Source: Favolaschia claudopus (Eukaryota; Basidiomycota; Agaricomycetes; Agaricales; Mycenaceae). From it: a stretch of 64,000 bases of DNA. The position numbers and the translations under genes are program-made. Position 1 is the stretch's first letter; the number at the start of each line of letters is the position of its first letter. The stretch spans positions 1,736,001 to 1,800,000 of the forward strand of contig JAWWNJ010000034.1 in NCBI GenBank assembly GCA_037176885.1. Direction: 5' to 3'. This document shows, in pieces, positions 35,783-46,595 of this stretch. The notes beneath the pieces are model-generated. The model made no database searches. It saw only the letters and a list, made by a program, of their open reading frames with translations, and had not been told where the DNA came from.

Positions 35783-37035
35783 AGAGTTCGAGGAAGGGGG
35801 CAAAGGGGAAACCCAGTGCGGATAAGCCCCCGGAGAACAGACAAGTACGCCCGCCTGTAGGAAAGAAAATGGAAGTTGTGATGCCGAAGTTGCCCTACAA
35901 GCCGAGGACGCTGCGAAAGCCCGCTGTCGAAGCACAGCCGGCGATCGTTGAAACCAAGGAGAAAGGGCGGGAGGAGACAGAAGAACAAAATGGCGCTCAG
36001 CCGCCGGAGCTTCCGTATAGGAACGTTCCTCCGGTCAAGCCAGCCAAAAGGCCCAACGAACCTAGAGTTCGGCCGGCGGGAGATCCGCCGTTAGTGGCCA
36101 ACGAAAAGAACTACGAGTTGAAGGCGCCCGTAGAGGACCAGGACGATGAGGAGGTCGAATCCTTGATAAAGGAGATCTTCGGAAACCTGGAAATAGCTCT
36201 CCCGCTGGGGAGACTGTTCGCCCTCAGCCCGAAGTTGCTGCGCCAGGCTAAGGCGTTGCTCTCGAAGAAGAGAGTCTCGCCCGCTGTTCGAGTAACCCTA
36301 GAACAGTTGATTAGCCACGCAGAGAGAGAGGCCGACGAAGATGACGAGTCCTCCAGCGTAACCGTAGAGGACCTACCTTACGAGGTAATAGTTCAGGTCG
36401 CGACAGCGGCCGACGGACTTATGCCAGCGGGAGCCCTGATCACCGTCGACCCAGTAGTCCAATATTGGCAGTCGATAGTGGAGGGAGAGCCGGTAAGGGA
36501 TGTCTTCGTCGCCATCTCCGACAACGCTTCTGCCGGAGAATCAGCGGCCCTGAGAGTGGTCTTCCCGCTCATTCACGGCGCCGCTGAAGTTGAATGTATT
36601 CTGGACGGTGGATCGCAGATCGTGTCCATGGCCCTGTCGGTAGCCACCGAACTAGGAGTCAGCTGGGACCCAGATAACTGCATCCACATGATGAGCGCCA
36701 ACGGGCAAACCGAGAAGTCAGTCGGTCTGGCAAGGAACGTCCCCTTCAGGTTCGGTGACATGACGGTGTACCTTCAAGTGCATGTCATACGAAACCCGGC
36801 CTACAAGGTGCTGTTGGGGCGACCCTTCGAAATCCTGACCGCCAGCGGTATCAAAAATACCTCTGACGGGAACCAGTTCCTGACTTTGACCGACCCCTCC
36901 ACGCAGAAGCGGGTGGTCGTCCCTACCTTCCCCAGAGGCCAGCGGCGACAAGTGCGGCGCGTCCAGAACGACGCATCACCGGCTGAGCAGCCGAGCAGCC
37001 AAGAGGAGCAAAATTTTCAGAATTCGAGGAGTTGA
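35779..37035 (+). CDS. pro: Retropepsin-type aspartic protease ORF
   Basis: Processes the retrotransposon polyproteins. The frame is the -1 frame of gag and is open from the gag stop (35779) through the first ATG at 35869, so it could be made by -1 frameshifting or from the ATG. The acidic N-terminal half is unknown. The retropepsin signature is ECILDGGSQIVSM (DGGS in place of the usual DSG/DTG) with the later YKVLLGRPF flap/ILGRP-like motif. The ORF stops at 37033, 16 nt after a slippery heptamer (A AAT TTT at 37011-37017). The DGGS variant still keeps the catalytic Asp. Confidence 0.8.
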   Translation, partial: LESSRKGAKGKPSADKPPENRQVRPPVGKKMEVVMPKLPYKPRTLRKPAVEAQPAIVETKEKGREETEEQNGAQPPELPYRNVPPVKPAKRPNEPRVRPAGDPPLVANEKNYELKAPVEDQDDEEVESLIKEIFGNLEIALPLGRLFALSPKLLRQAKALLSKKRVSPAVRVTLEQLISHAEREADEDDESSSVTVEDLPYEVIVQVATAADGLMPAGALITVDPVVQYWQSIVEGEPVRDVFVAISDNASAGESAALRVVFPLIHGAAEVECILDGGSQIVSMALSVATELGVSWDPDNCIHMMSANGQTEKSVGLARNVPFRFGDMTVYLQVHVIRNPAYKVLLGRPFEILTASGIKNTSDGNQFLTLTDPSTQKRVVVPTFPRGQRRQVRRVQNDASPAEQPSSQEEQNFQNSRS

Positions 37036-38537
37036 TTAACCATCAAGGAGAATTAGCGGTTCAGATAGAACTGGACGAGAATAATGTTCCTAGAATTTGC
37101 GCTTTGATGAAGTCTGGAGAAGAGGGATTTTCGATGGCCGAGACGAAAATGGCCTACCTGGCGGCTGCCATGCCAGAGATTGATGATGAACCCGCTGCTC
37201 AGTTATTCCAAGAATACAACGAGCAGCTGACAGAAGGAAAAGAAGTCGGCGAATCCTATGTGGCTATCGTAGCCAACATAACGGACAAAGTCAGAGAAAA
37301 ACTGAAGGATCCGGCCGCTGTGTTCATGACTGCCGGCATCGATATCGAGTCGGTTAGGCAAGAGCAATCTCGTCATTCAGCGGGGGAGCGCTGTCAGTGC
37401 TGTGACTACGCCGATTGGGTAGTACCCGGGTTTGAACACAATGAGACGAAAGTCGCTTTGATGGAGGAAATCATTCCCGAGGATCACCCGCCTGAAGTCG
37501 AGGTGAAGGAGGTGTTCTCGAAGAAGTATAAACCGGTAGCGCTAAAAGTAAAGCCGGTCCTCGAGCCGCTCCCTCCCGAGTTCAGGATAGAAAGGAATAT
37601 CATCGGGGATCCATTGCAGAACCTCGTCCCGCTAGACTCTCACCCGCCAGAATTCGTTCCCGTTGGGAGATACACTGCGGAGAGGAAGGCGGTTGTAGAC
37701 GAACTGCATAACGACGGATTCTTGAATGATGAAGAGATGAAGCTGGTTCATCATATGTTATCTATACACGAAAATACGGTAGCGTGGGATGACAGCGAAA
37801 GAGGAACTTTCAGAACGGATTTCTTCCCGCCAGTAAAGTTCCCGGTGAAGCCAGACCATAAGGTTTGGGTGGAGAGAAATATTCCCATCCCGCCGGGACA
37901 GCTGGAAGAAGTCTGCAAGGTGCTTAGGGCGAGTATCGATGCCAATATATACGAACCGTCCAATGGCTCGTATCGCACCAAGTACTTTGGAGTTCTGAAG
38001 AGTGATAAGAAGTCCATTCGATTAGTGCATTCGCTGGAGCCGCTGAACGCGGTAACCATTGCACACTCTGGGGTGCCTCCCGGCGCCGCGGATCTGGCCG
38101 AACATTTCGCGGGAAGGGCTTGTGGGTCCACGTTTGATCTTTACTCTGGGTACAACCACCGGCTGATTGACCCGGAATCTCGAGATTACACGACCTTCCA
38201 GACTCCGTTTGGTGCGCTTCGATTGGTAAGATTGCCGCAGGGTTGGACCAACTCGGTGCCGATCTTCCACGAAGACGTAACTTACATCCTGCGAGATGAA
38301 ATTCCTGCGGTTACCCGGCCGTATATAGACGACGTGCCTGTCGCCGGAGGCTTCACTCGATACGAAAAGCCTGACGGGACGTACGAGACCATCCCTGAGA
38401 ACCCGCTGATAAGGGTCTTTGTGTGGTTACACTTGGTAGACTGCAACCGGGTACTTACCCGGCTAGCCTATTCTGGGGCGACTGTAAGCGGGAAGAAGTT
38501 GCCATGTCTGCTCATACGAGGGCATGCGCCCGGATGA
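37014..38537 (+). CDS. pol: Pol, reverse transcriptase part
   Basis: Reverse transcriptase in the -1 frame of the protease ORF. It has no good ATG at its start (only a TTG at 37032), which fits expression by frameshifting. An acidic linker is followed by the RT core: VLKSDKKSIRLVHSLEPLN, STFDLYSGYNHRLI, TTFQTPFGALRLVRLPQGW, and a YIDD catalytic motif in RPYIDDVPV. The frame ends soon after SGATVSGKK at a TGA (38535). The expected continuation (HVCSYEGMRPDEDR) is in the next frame, and roughly a dozen residues usual at this place are missing. This copy therefore seems to carry a frame-breaking deletion near 38495-38505. Confidence 0.85.
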   Translation, partial: FSEFEELINHQGELAVQIELDENNVPRICALMKSGEEGFSMAETKMAYLAAAMPEIDDEPAAQLFQEYNEQLTEGKEVGESYVAIVANITDKVREKLKDPAAVFMTAGIDIESVRQEQSRHSAGERCQCCDYADWVVPGFEHNETKVALMEEIIPEDHPPEVEVKEVFSKKYKPVALKVKPVLEPLPPEFRIERNIIGDPLQNLVPLDSHPPEFVPVGRYTAERKAVVDELHNDGFLNDEEMKLVHHMLSIHENTVAWDDSERGTFRTDFFPPVKFPVKPDHKVWVERNIPIPPGQLEEVCKVLRASIDANIYEPSNGSYRTKYFGVLKSDKKSIRLVHSLEPLNAVTIAHSGVPPGAADLAEHFAGRACGSTFDLYSGYNHRLIDPESRDYTTFQTPFGALRLVRLPQGWTNSVPIFHEDVTYILRDEIPAVTRPYIDDVPVAGGFTRYEKPDGTYETIPENPLIRVFVWLHLVDCNRVLTRLAYSGATVSGKKLPCLLIRGHAPG

Positions 38538-40439
38538 AGATAGAATCGGCGTCATTGAGCGTTGGGGTCCGCTGAAGGATTTCCACGATGTGAAAGCTTT
38601 CCTGGGAACTGTGGGCGTTATGAGAATGTTCATCCAAGACTATACAGTCAAGGCTGAGCCGATTCAGAAGCTCACCCGGAAGGAAGTCATATTCGAGTGG
38701 GGCCCGGCCCAAGACGCATGCATGAAAGTTTTGAAGAAGGCTTTGCGAGAATGTCCCGCGCTTAGACCTATAAGATATGAATGGGACACCGAAGTGGTAC
38801 TGGCGGTCGATACGTCGTACCTTGGAGTTGGGGTGCATGTGTACCAGCGGGATCCTTTGGACCTAAATAAGCGGTACTATGCCCGCTTCAGCTCCATACC
38901 TTTGAATGACCGGGAGTCGAGGTATTCTCAGCCCAAGCGGGAATTGTTTGGCTTGAAGAGGGCGCTAGACCACATGCAATATTGGCTGTTGGGCTGCCGC
39001 AAGCTGGTCGTCGAAACCGACGCTCAGTACCTCAAGGGCATGTTGGATCACCCGGGAATGGGGCCCAACGCTACGATCAACCGCTGGATTGAGGAGATCC
39101 TGATGTTTCATTTCACTCTGAAGCATGTACCGGGCAAGACTTTCGGGCCAGATGGACTCTCCCGCCGGCGTATTCAGCCGGGGGATCCAGAGTATGATCA
39201 CCCAGAAGACGAGTTCGATAATAACGAGCCGCCGGGTCTTCATCCTGAAAGTAGTGCTTGGCCGCCTCTCAAGAATTTCGAGGATTTCAAGCACGATATT
39301 GACACTCGAGGTGGATATATGGTAGCTGAATTGGCGGGAGATGAGGCCCAGTCAGCCGCTGACTTCGAGAACGACGCCGAACAAGCTTGGGCTTACACCC
39401 GCCTTAGTAGAGAATATGTTTTCGAAGTCTTCTCTCAGTCAAAGGGTGACGACAAGCCAGACGGCGAGCCACTGATCCCTAACCTCGAATTGAAGTACGA
39501 CCCGACGAAGCGGGAACCGTACCCGGAAGACCAACGATCTGTAGCGGCGAAGCTAGCGGACGAGCGGCTGCTCCTCATGAAGGAATGGCGGCGAAACACC
39601 CTGGCTCGCCCGGATGGCATGAACGACAAGGAATACAAAGCCTTCTTGCGATTCGCCACCGGCTTCTTCGAGGACGCAGATGGAAAACTCTATCATAAAT
39701 CCTCAACGGGAAGTGCACATCAGTTGGTGGTAGACAAAGATCACCGAATGTATATGATGAGGGCGGCTCATGATAGCCTGGCCCACCGCGGTGTCTTTGC
39801 TACCAAATCCTTGATAGAAATGCGTTTCTGGTGGCCGGAGATGGAGCGGGACGTCACCTGGTATATTAAAACTTGCGAATTGTGTCAGTTAAGGCAAAGG
39901 ACTTTATTAAAGATCCCGCCCGTGGTCACCCATACCCCTTCGCTCTTCCAGGTGGTGCACGTCGACGTGATGGTCGTTGGGACCCCTTCCAACGGCTTCA
40001 ACAAAATTGTTGACGCCCGCTGCTCCCTCAGCAGCTATATAGAAGCGCGGCCGATAAAGAATGAGAATGCCAGAACATTGGCCTTGTTCTTACTTGAAGA
40101 TGTGATTTGTAGGTGGGGCTGCCCGGAGGAATTGGTGACAGATAATGCACCGGCCTTCCTAGCGGCTGTGGCCTACCTTGAGTCTAAGTATGGCATAAGG
40201 AATATTAGAGTTTCGCCGTACAATTCTCAAGCCAACGGGAAAATCGAAAATGGGCACTTCGCGATGAGGCAATCCTTATGGAAAGCCACTGGCGGGAATC
40301 CCAGCAAGTGGTACTGGTTCTTCCCGCAGATGTTGTGGGCTGACCGGGTCACTATTCGACGAGGAACAGGTTGTTCACCCTACTTTATGGTAACGGGCGC
40401 ACACCCGATCCTCCCGCTGGATATTGAAGAAGCGACTTG
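38503..40439 (+). CDS. pol: Pol, RNase H and integrase part (5' segment, interrupted)
   Basis: Continues the polymerase in a shifted frame. RNase H shows VVLAVDTSYLGVGVHVYQ, KRELFGLKRALDHMQYWL and a VETDAQYLKGML stretch. The region ends with HVPGKTFGPDGLSRR. The integrase has an HHCC zinc finger (HDSLAHRG to CELCQLRQ) and an intact D,D,E triad (VVHVDVMVV; LVTDNAPAF; SQANGKIENGHF). The ORF is cut at 40439 by the nested LTR element. The codons after that point up to 40569 are read from its LTR and are not genuine. Confidence 0.85.
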
Positions 40440-40901
40440 TGTAAGGTACCATATATGTATTTTCTTTACTCTTTTAGCTACAAGTCACATGTACTCAGAT
40501 CACATGATAATTATCACTTTTTACCTCTACCAAATCACCCAATTCGCCTCCTTAGCTTTCGTTGAGTAACTCCGAAGCTCTGTGAGAGGCACGGGTGTTG
40601 GATAGTCGTATCTTTGCCTTGCCTAGGCTCTAATTGAGGCTCTAGGCGCGAGGCATTACTTCTCTGACTTATACAGCTGTTTCCACTGATCTTTACAGAT
40701 CGCCCTCTCAGTCGACTCCAGTCCTCTCGTTTTCGAAGGATTGAAGAGAACTACGCCTGAGAGCTTGAGAATTCGACTCTCTGTAGTTTTCTGCGAGCTT
40801 GACCGTTCAAGAAAGGGTCTTTACCACAAAATAAGGCTTTTCCACTCCCGCCAGGGATACCGTTAGACAGTGACCCTCGTAAGCGCTCCTGGAGCCTTAC
40901 A
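40440..40901 (+). repeat. 5' LTR of the nested element
   Basis: 462 bp, with TGTAAGG/CCTTACA inverted ends. Identical to 47496-47957. Confidence 0.95.
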
Positions 40902-40962
40902 AAGTGGACACATTGGGAACTGTCGTAACCCCCTGGCCGGATCTCCTTGGATCTCCGTCATC

Positions 40963-43900
40963 ATGGTTAATCCCTACTTGGATTGGATTTGGTCTGAATA
41001 CTCTGTTCCTCAATCTTCGAAGCAACTATCGCTTCAGGATTCCTCCTCCTACTTCACTCAGTACCTTCTCCAGCCTGCGGACATCATTCTGTCCAATGGT
41101 GGTTTTGTGCTCCATCCAGATCTTGCCGTTCCGCTCACCAACATTGTTTTCGGCATGAATTACTACTTGGATCTCGCAACAAAACATCTTGGATTCCGAA
41201 AACCTCTATCCATTGAACAGGGCGAGCTCAATGTCCTAACGGCTACAGGTAGAAACCCAATTCTGGCTACGTCAAGTCAAATAGTACATAAATGGGTCTT
41301 GCTCGTTGACCGTATCTTGGCGGCAAAGCAGCAGCTCCGTGCATTGTGTTCTTCTGACATCCTCCATCCTTCATTACACAGGTGGGACACAAAGCTTACT
41401 CTGATCGCCTCTTCTCTCCCGCTGGATCTGCGCAAGAAGCTTCCCTTGGACTTCATCAGTCAATTTGACATCAAGCTCGAGGAGCTGGCTCATCAACAAC
41501 GCAAGCCAGTGTTGGAGCGTACGGTCCCCAAGCGCTTGACCGCGCCAAACTCTGTGTTGATCACCTCGTCAAGGAGGAAGGATGTAGAGGAAGACGCACA
41601 CTCCACTTCGCACTCTACCCACACAATCACCTCTGAGGCGTTGTCTGCCCCGCATTCTTGTCCTTCTCCTTCATCTACTACGCTTCAGGATCATGCACCA
41701 GTGTCGAAAGACTTGGTTTACGAGCCGTTAATCCCATCCTGGACCATCGCTCGCCACGATGGACGGTGCAATCTGCGCATCATGTTACTGTTTGCGGCGT
41801 TGAAGGCTGCGAGAGAATTACAAGCAGCACTCACGGGTTTCTTCCTTCCGACAATGACGCGGCCGGTTTGCTTTCAGGTTGACCCTCAGGGTCAGCTTGA
41901 GCAGATACTTCGCAGCGTCAACTTCCTGGATTCGTTGGCAGTGGCGTGGAGTACCCTTGGCGAACGAATGAAACTAGGTCACGAACGCTTAAAGGAATAT
42001 CAGCAAGAGTATCAAGAAGGACTCAGTGATAATCGACGCACCAATGGATCATCCACCACGGATTGGCGCGAGGATCGAGCACCGCCTCCAGCTTCCGCCT
42101 TCACCACTCCACCGCCTCCCGCTCCCTCTTCCGCGTTATCGGAAGGCACGGTAGAGCTTGGGGGGCGAGAAGTTCAGCATTGCACCATCAACAACGACTA
42201 TGAACTCACCAACACACCTCATCAAACTCCTTCTCCTTCTCCTGCACCTCCGTCTCCCGCTTCTCCTCGCAGGAAGAATCAGCGACAAATTAGCATTGAC
42301 AACGAAGGTCAACTGACCAACAAACCTCTTTGCACGCCATCACCTGTCGCCGAGTCGTTGGGTGATACATATTCGTCGCCCGCTGCTTTCCCTGTCATCA
42401 ACAACCAGGCAATGGTTGAGTTGGAACGGCGTACCTGCTCGATGGGAAACAATGCGTTCATAGTCGAGGCTGGGGGGCGAATTCATCCGACTACGGACTC
42501 CTCGTCCACGGTCGAGCTTGGGGGGCGAGAGCTCTATCAGCAACATATTAACGCCAACGCGGCAAAACGACTCACTAAAAGCAAGATGGAAGCCTTATCT
42601 TCATACTCCTCCATCCCTGATTCGTCACTCGCTCCCCCGTCTGGTACACATGACGGCGCGGCTGAGCTTGGGGGGCGAACAGATCAGCGAATTCTCAGCG
42701 CACTGCCGCAAGACGTACGTACCGAAGTCGTGCAGACAACGTCCTCGCTCTCTTGCGTTTGCTGCCCATCTCCTGCTCCTTCTCGCGTCGCTGGCCGAGT
42801 GGTAGTGGAGCTTGGGGGGCGACAGATTTATCAGCATGCCGACAGTAACACAGACGATGAACTCACTGTGGGACTTTTTCCTTCTACCCTCCGTACACCC
42901 GCCCAATGGAGACACCTCGACGATACATCCACGGCCGAGTTTGGGGGGCAGGAGCTGGCGCCCTCTCAATATCAGGAAGCCTATACCTCGAGCAAGAAAA
43001 CACGTACCGTGGATGGTCCAAACGAAGAGCACTCGCTTGCTTGGAGCGAACACGGAAACGACGGCGAAGGACTGAAACACGAATGGTCATCAGCTGAGTC
43101 TACCCTGTTGCGACTTGACGATCGACTCACCGAAGGTCTTCCTCAACACCTTGGATTGTCGACTGTTTTGAGTCCCACTCCTCCCCTCTTGGGCAAAGTC
43201 GTCGTTGCTAAGGTTGGGAGGAGAGATGACTGTCTATCTGCTCGTAGTCAGGCGAATGTCGTCCCAGACGAACAAGAGGACACTCTGGACCATGGTACAC
43301 GTACCCGCGACTTTGGATCTTCAGCTCTGTCTGCTGCCGCGTCTCCTGATCCCGTCGACCTGGGGTTTGGAACGGAGTCATCGCTGTTAGTTGTACTAGC
43401 CAGTCTGAAGAGACGAGGTACGGAAATAGATCAGCGAGGGGTCGAAGTGACTGCTAGCGTGCAACTCACCTGGCTTCACAACTCTCTGCTCTACGCCGCA
43501 CGCCCTCATCTTCACGGGAGTCTGTCGATGCAAACACCGAATCTGGGCGGTGAAACTCGCACCGTGGACGCAGAAATCCCTCGGAAATCAGAGCCGCTTG
43601 ATATCGCGGCAGGGATTGGAATCGAAACGTCAGCTTCAGCAAGACAGGTTGTTACCAAGAAAGATAACGGCGTTCTGAAACGAATGTGTTCATCAGCTAA
43701 GTCGAGTACCAGAACGAAAGATTCAATACTCACCTCGTTCTCGTCTCCGCCATCGGCAAACGCGAGCGCCGCTGAGGACGAGCGAAGTCGCTGGACGACG
43801 CTGCGAACCTCGTGGCTAGCTTTCCCAGGTCTCCTCGTTTTGGCTTCAGGCGTAGCAGATGGAGCGAGAGGGCGAGTCATCCTCGACAAGTTCTCCTGGA

Positions 43901-44685
43901 CATTCGTCGTCCGACCGCCATCGTCCAAGACCCCACCTCCGGCGCCCGCCATTGCAAGCACCGTCAAGGGTAGGGGACTTCAGACAGCGGTTATAGAGAC
44001 GTTTACGCTAGACGAGTTAAACTGCGTCAGTACTGCGGTGAACAACACAAACGGTCTACTCACCTTATCTTACATCCTTTCGCCTCCCTTGCACCGACTG
44101 TCACTCCAACGGATCTCGTGCTTGCCGCAATTGGAGCTTTGGCCTTGGACTTCTTGGGTTGTCGCGTTCGTCAACGCGATTGTAAGGACAACGACAAAAC
44201 ACCTGAAGATTTCAAATCAGCTGAATTCTGAGGGAACGAATGGACTATTTTACCCTTTGCAAGCCGTTGGCGCATACGATAGCGTTGACAGCGAGCTCAT
44301 CAGTGCTCCACCATCGTCCAAGACGCCTTCTCCGGCGCCCGCAATCGCGAGCGTCGTCAAGGACGGGGGGCTTCTAACTTCGGTGTTGAAGGCCTCGTCA
44401 GTTAAGCTTGAAGAGCTACACGTCGTCGATTCACACTTGGACGCCAGCGAAAAAGCACTCACTCGTCTCCAAATCCTTTCGTTCCCCGTGGTACGCAACC
44501 TCATTCCAACTCTCCATCTTCCCCTGGCGACTATTCTCTCGGTATTGGATTCACGGATTTCCGCGTTCGTTAACGTGATCGTACGGACCGAACAAAGCAC
44601 AGACCCAGCGCGTAATCGACGCGAGGACTGCGCTTCGTCTGGTTTATGGCCGCGGGAAGGTATTGGGACGCGCGCCGCGCTTTGA
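40963..44685 (+). CDS. Unknown 1240-codon ORF of the nested element
   Basis: A single long ORF without introns, from the ATG at 40963 (MVNPYLDWIW). The frame is open further left into the LTR without an ATG. I recognise no family and no catalytic motif. The first 300 residues look globular (hydrophobic, with Leu/Asp/Gln-rich helices) and could be a Gag-like protein, which is only a guess. The middle is Ser/Pro/Thr-rich and carries five ELGGRE-like repeats plus one variant, each encoded by a TGGGGGGC string identical to the element's polypurine-tract core. The C-terminal 300 residues contain a diverged duplication of about 130 residues (SSKTPPPAPAIAS near 43918 and SSKTPSPAPAIAS near 44311, each followed by AFVN.IVRT). 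The intact frame over 3.7 kb argues for selection or great youth. Confidence 0.6.
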   Translation: MVNPYLDWIWSEYSVPQSSKQLSLQDSSSYFTQYLLQPADIILSNGGFVLHPDLAVPLTNIVFGMNYYLDLATKHLGFRKPLSIEQGELNVLTATGRNPILATSSQIVHKWVLLVDRILAAKQQLRALCSSDILHPSLHRWDTKLTLIASSLPLDLRKKLPLDFISQFDIKLEELAHQQRKPVLERTVPKRLTAPNSVLITSSRRKDVEEDAHSTSHSTHTITSEALSAPHSCPSPSSTTLQDHAPVSKDLVYEPLIPSWTIARHDGRCNLRIMLLFAALKAARELQAALTGFFLPTMTRPVCFQVDPQGQLEQILRSVNFLDSLAVAWSTLGERMKLGHERLKEYQQEYQEGLSDNRRTNGSSTTDWREDRAPPPASAFTTPPPPAPSSALSEGTVELGGREVQHCTINNDYELTNTPHQTPSPSPAPPSPASPRRKNQRQISIDNEGQLTNKPLCTPSPVAESLGDTYSSPAAFPVINNQAMVELERRTCSMGNNAFIVEAGGRIHPTTDSSSTVELGGRELYQQHINANAAKRLTKSKMEALSSYSSIPDSSLAPPSGTHDGAAELGGRTDQRILSALPQDVRTEVVQTTSSLSCVCCPSPAPSRVAGRVVVELGGRQIYQHADSNTDDELTVGLFPSTLRTPAQWRHLDDTSTAEFGGQELAPSQYQEAYTSSKKTRTVDGPNEEHSLAWSEHGNDGEGLKHEWSSAESTLLRLDDRLTEGLPQHLGLSTVLSPTPPLLGKVVVAKVGRRDDCLSARSQANVVPDEQEDTLDHGTRTRDFGSSALSAAASPDPVDLGFGTESSLLVVLASLKRRGTEIDQRGVEVTASVQLTWLHNSLLYAARPHLHGSLSMQTPNLGGETRTVDAEIPRKSEPLDIAAGIGIETSASARQVVTKKDNGVLKRMCSSAKSSTRTKDSILTSFSSPPSANASAAEDERSRWTTLRTSWLAFPGLLVLASGVADGARGRVILDKFSWTFVVRPPSSKTPPPAPAIASTVKGRGLQTAVIETFTLDELNCVSTAVNNTNGLLTLSYILSPPLHRLSLQRISCLPQLELWPWTSWVVAFVNAIVRTTTKHLKISNQLNSEGTNGLFYPLQAVGAYDSVDSELISAPPSSKTPSPAPAIASVVKDGGLLTSVLKASSVKLEELHVVDSHLDASEKALTRLQILSFPVVRNLIPTLHLPLATILSVLDSRISAFVNVIVRTEQSTDPARNRREDCASSGLWPREGIGTRAAL

Positions 44686-45230
44686 CGACGTAGGCGCGGG
44701 CGCGCGTAAACGCAGCTGACGAGATCATCAGCTCCATATTATTCTGTGGACCTTCAAGACTCACCTTGCATTTCCACCTGGACAACTTACCGTCACGGCA
44801 ACTCGAACCTCGAAAACGGCTCGCTCGAGAGCGTTACGAGAACCCATATACTAGCTATGACTTTCATCTTCTAGTTCCTCCGTTTCGTCGTCTCAAAACT
44901 TTCAAATCTCTCTTTTCAGTTTCATTTCAATCTTCCAACAACCAAACACGCACCTGTGGAAGTTATGATACAGCTTCCATAGCTCCTTGAGTCAAACGCC
45001 GCCCAGAATCCAATGGTCGAGTTTGGCGCGCAAGATGTCTTTCTTGAAGATGAAATGGGCCGGATACCCGCTGGACGACCTGCATCCGGCGGCATGGCGT
45101 TCGGATCTGGTGCAGGCGTCGAGTCTTGACGGTGTGGCGTGGAGGTCGGACGACGAGCAGAGCAAACGATGAGAACAGAGGTAGAGAGTCAAAGTGCGTG
45201 ACGATCAGTCACGCAGTCACAACACCTCCG
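44686..45230. other. Spacer between the ORF and the hairpin segment of the nested element
   Basis: About 545 bp without an ORF of note. It contains a GTTTGGCGCGC string and pyrimidine-rich runs. No repeat match elsewhere in the window was noticed. Confidence 0.4.
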
Positions 45231-45259
45231 CTATCCTACCCCTAGTAGGGCTACGATTA

Positions 45260-45303
45260 GCCTCAACGGGGGTTTGATTCGTTTGCGAACGCCCCCGCGA
45301 GGC
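45260..45303 (+). other. Conserved hairpin, copy 1
   Basis: Outer stem GCCTC/GAGGC, middle stem GGGGG/CCCCC, inner stem TTCG/CGAA, loop TTTG. Same layout and spacing as the other three copies. Confidence 0.85.
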
Positions 45304-45579
45304 GCGTCGTTTTGTTCTTTCAAACGAGAGTTTTATTGACCACTCATTCTTTCGTGTTCATGCTCTCCTCTTCCCTTTCTCTTCTTTCACACTCTGGCGC
45401 TCTCCGGTTCATTTCTTGACGCGTTACCACGCATCGTTGACGACGGAATCACGTTCATCACGGACTTCAAGATCTCCGCGCTGAATGCATCGAATCAAGT
45501 CATTCGGAAGCGCTGGAGGATTGGAAGGAAAATGGAGGATGGGGGGCAGGATATACTTGGGCAACGCTTGCAGCGTGAG

Positions 45580-45624
45580 GCCTTGACGGGGGTTTTGTTT
45601 CGTTCACGGACGCCCCCACGAGGC
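45580..45624 (+). other. Conserved hairpin, copy 2
   Basis: Outer stem GCCTT/GAGGC (one T-G wobble), middle stem GGGGG/CCCCC, inner stem TTCG/CGGA (one wobble), loop TTCA. It is preceded by AGGATGGGGGGC at 45536-45547. Confidence 0.85.
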
Positions 45625-46551
45625 GCGTCATTTTCGATTTCTCATTTCTTAATCCATTTGTGACCGATATTTCTTCTTCACTTCCGGCACTTCCGTGGCG
45701 TGAGATGCGAGCCGTTCGTCGTCCTCCGGGTTCCCATCTCCGTCTCCCGCGAGCGCAGTCGAGCGGATCGCTGGACAATCCGCATCGAGCGGTCTTGCGG
45801 CAAGGGAGGATACAAGCAGGCGACCTTGGGTCCGAAGCGTCGACACCTTCTTCACTCCCATTCTGGCGCTCTTCTGCGTCATTTCCCGACGCGTCAAACG
45901 CGTCACGTCTCGACCCTCTCTAACGACCACATCCTTTATCTGTGGACCTTTTTTGTTTCTCTTGTCTTGAAACGGTCCGGATTCGCGGAGGATGGTACAA
46001 ACCGTCGCCCGCTGGATTTCCTCAAAATCTCTGCTTTGTTTCTTCATCCGGGCCTTCATTCTGACGTACTTTGGACGCCCCGGTCTGCTGACTTGTCAAC
46101 GACCCTTCGCTTGTGTCTTTATCCGTCCACAAGCGACTACACGACGAATTCCAAAGCGGCTCATTATCGTCACTTTGACGGCTCTCAACGGAGAGGGTTA
46201 CTTCGAGGCGTCTCGTCCCGTCGGCGCCCACCTGTCGACTATCTTCTTCCGCATAGCAAGCACGTCGTCTTGGACCGGACGCGGAGTCTCCAGCAGGACT
46301 TCAATCAAGACAAGCACCCAAGGCAGAACCTCAATACTACGTACGTACGTGTCGAATGGGGTCTGGTGTCGTGCGCCAGCGCCCCAGCTTGGCGCGTTTC
46401 AATTCTGCGGTCTCCAACCAATGTGACGCCTCCGATAAACGAAACTTTCGCAAACGACAAACAAGGTGATTCGTTTGGAAGCGTTCGACGATTCCATGCG
46501 GAACGCTGATAGAGGATGGGGGGCCTATTCATTGGCGCAACGGCTATGCTT

Positions 46552-46595
46552 AGCCTCAATGGGGGATCAATTTGTTTGCAAATGCCCCCGCGAGG
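46552..46595 (+). other. Conserved hairpin, copy 3
   Basis: Outer stem GCCTC/GAGGC, middle stem GGGGG/CCCCC, inner stem TTTG/CAAA, loop TTTG. It is preceded by AGGATGGGGGGC at 46512-46523. Confidence 0.85.
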
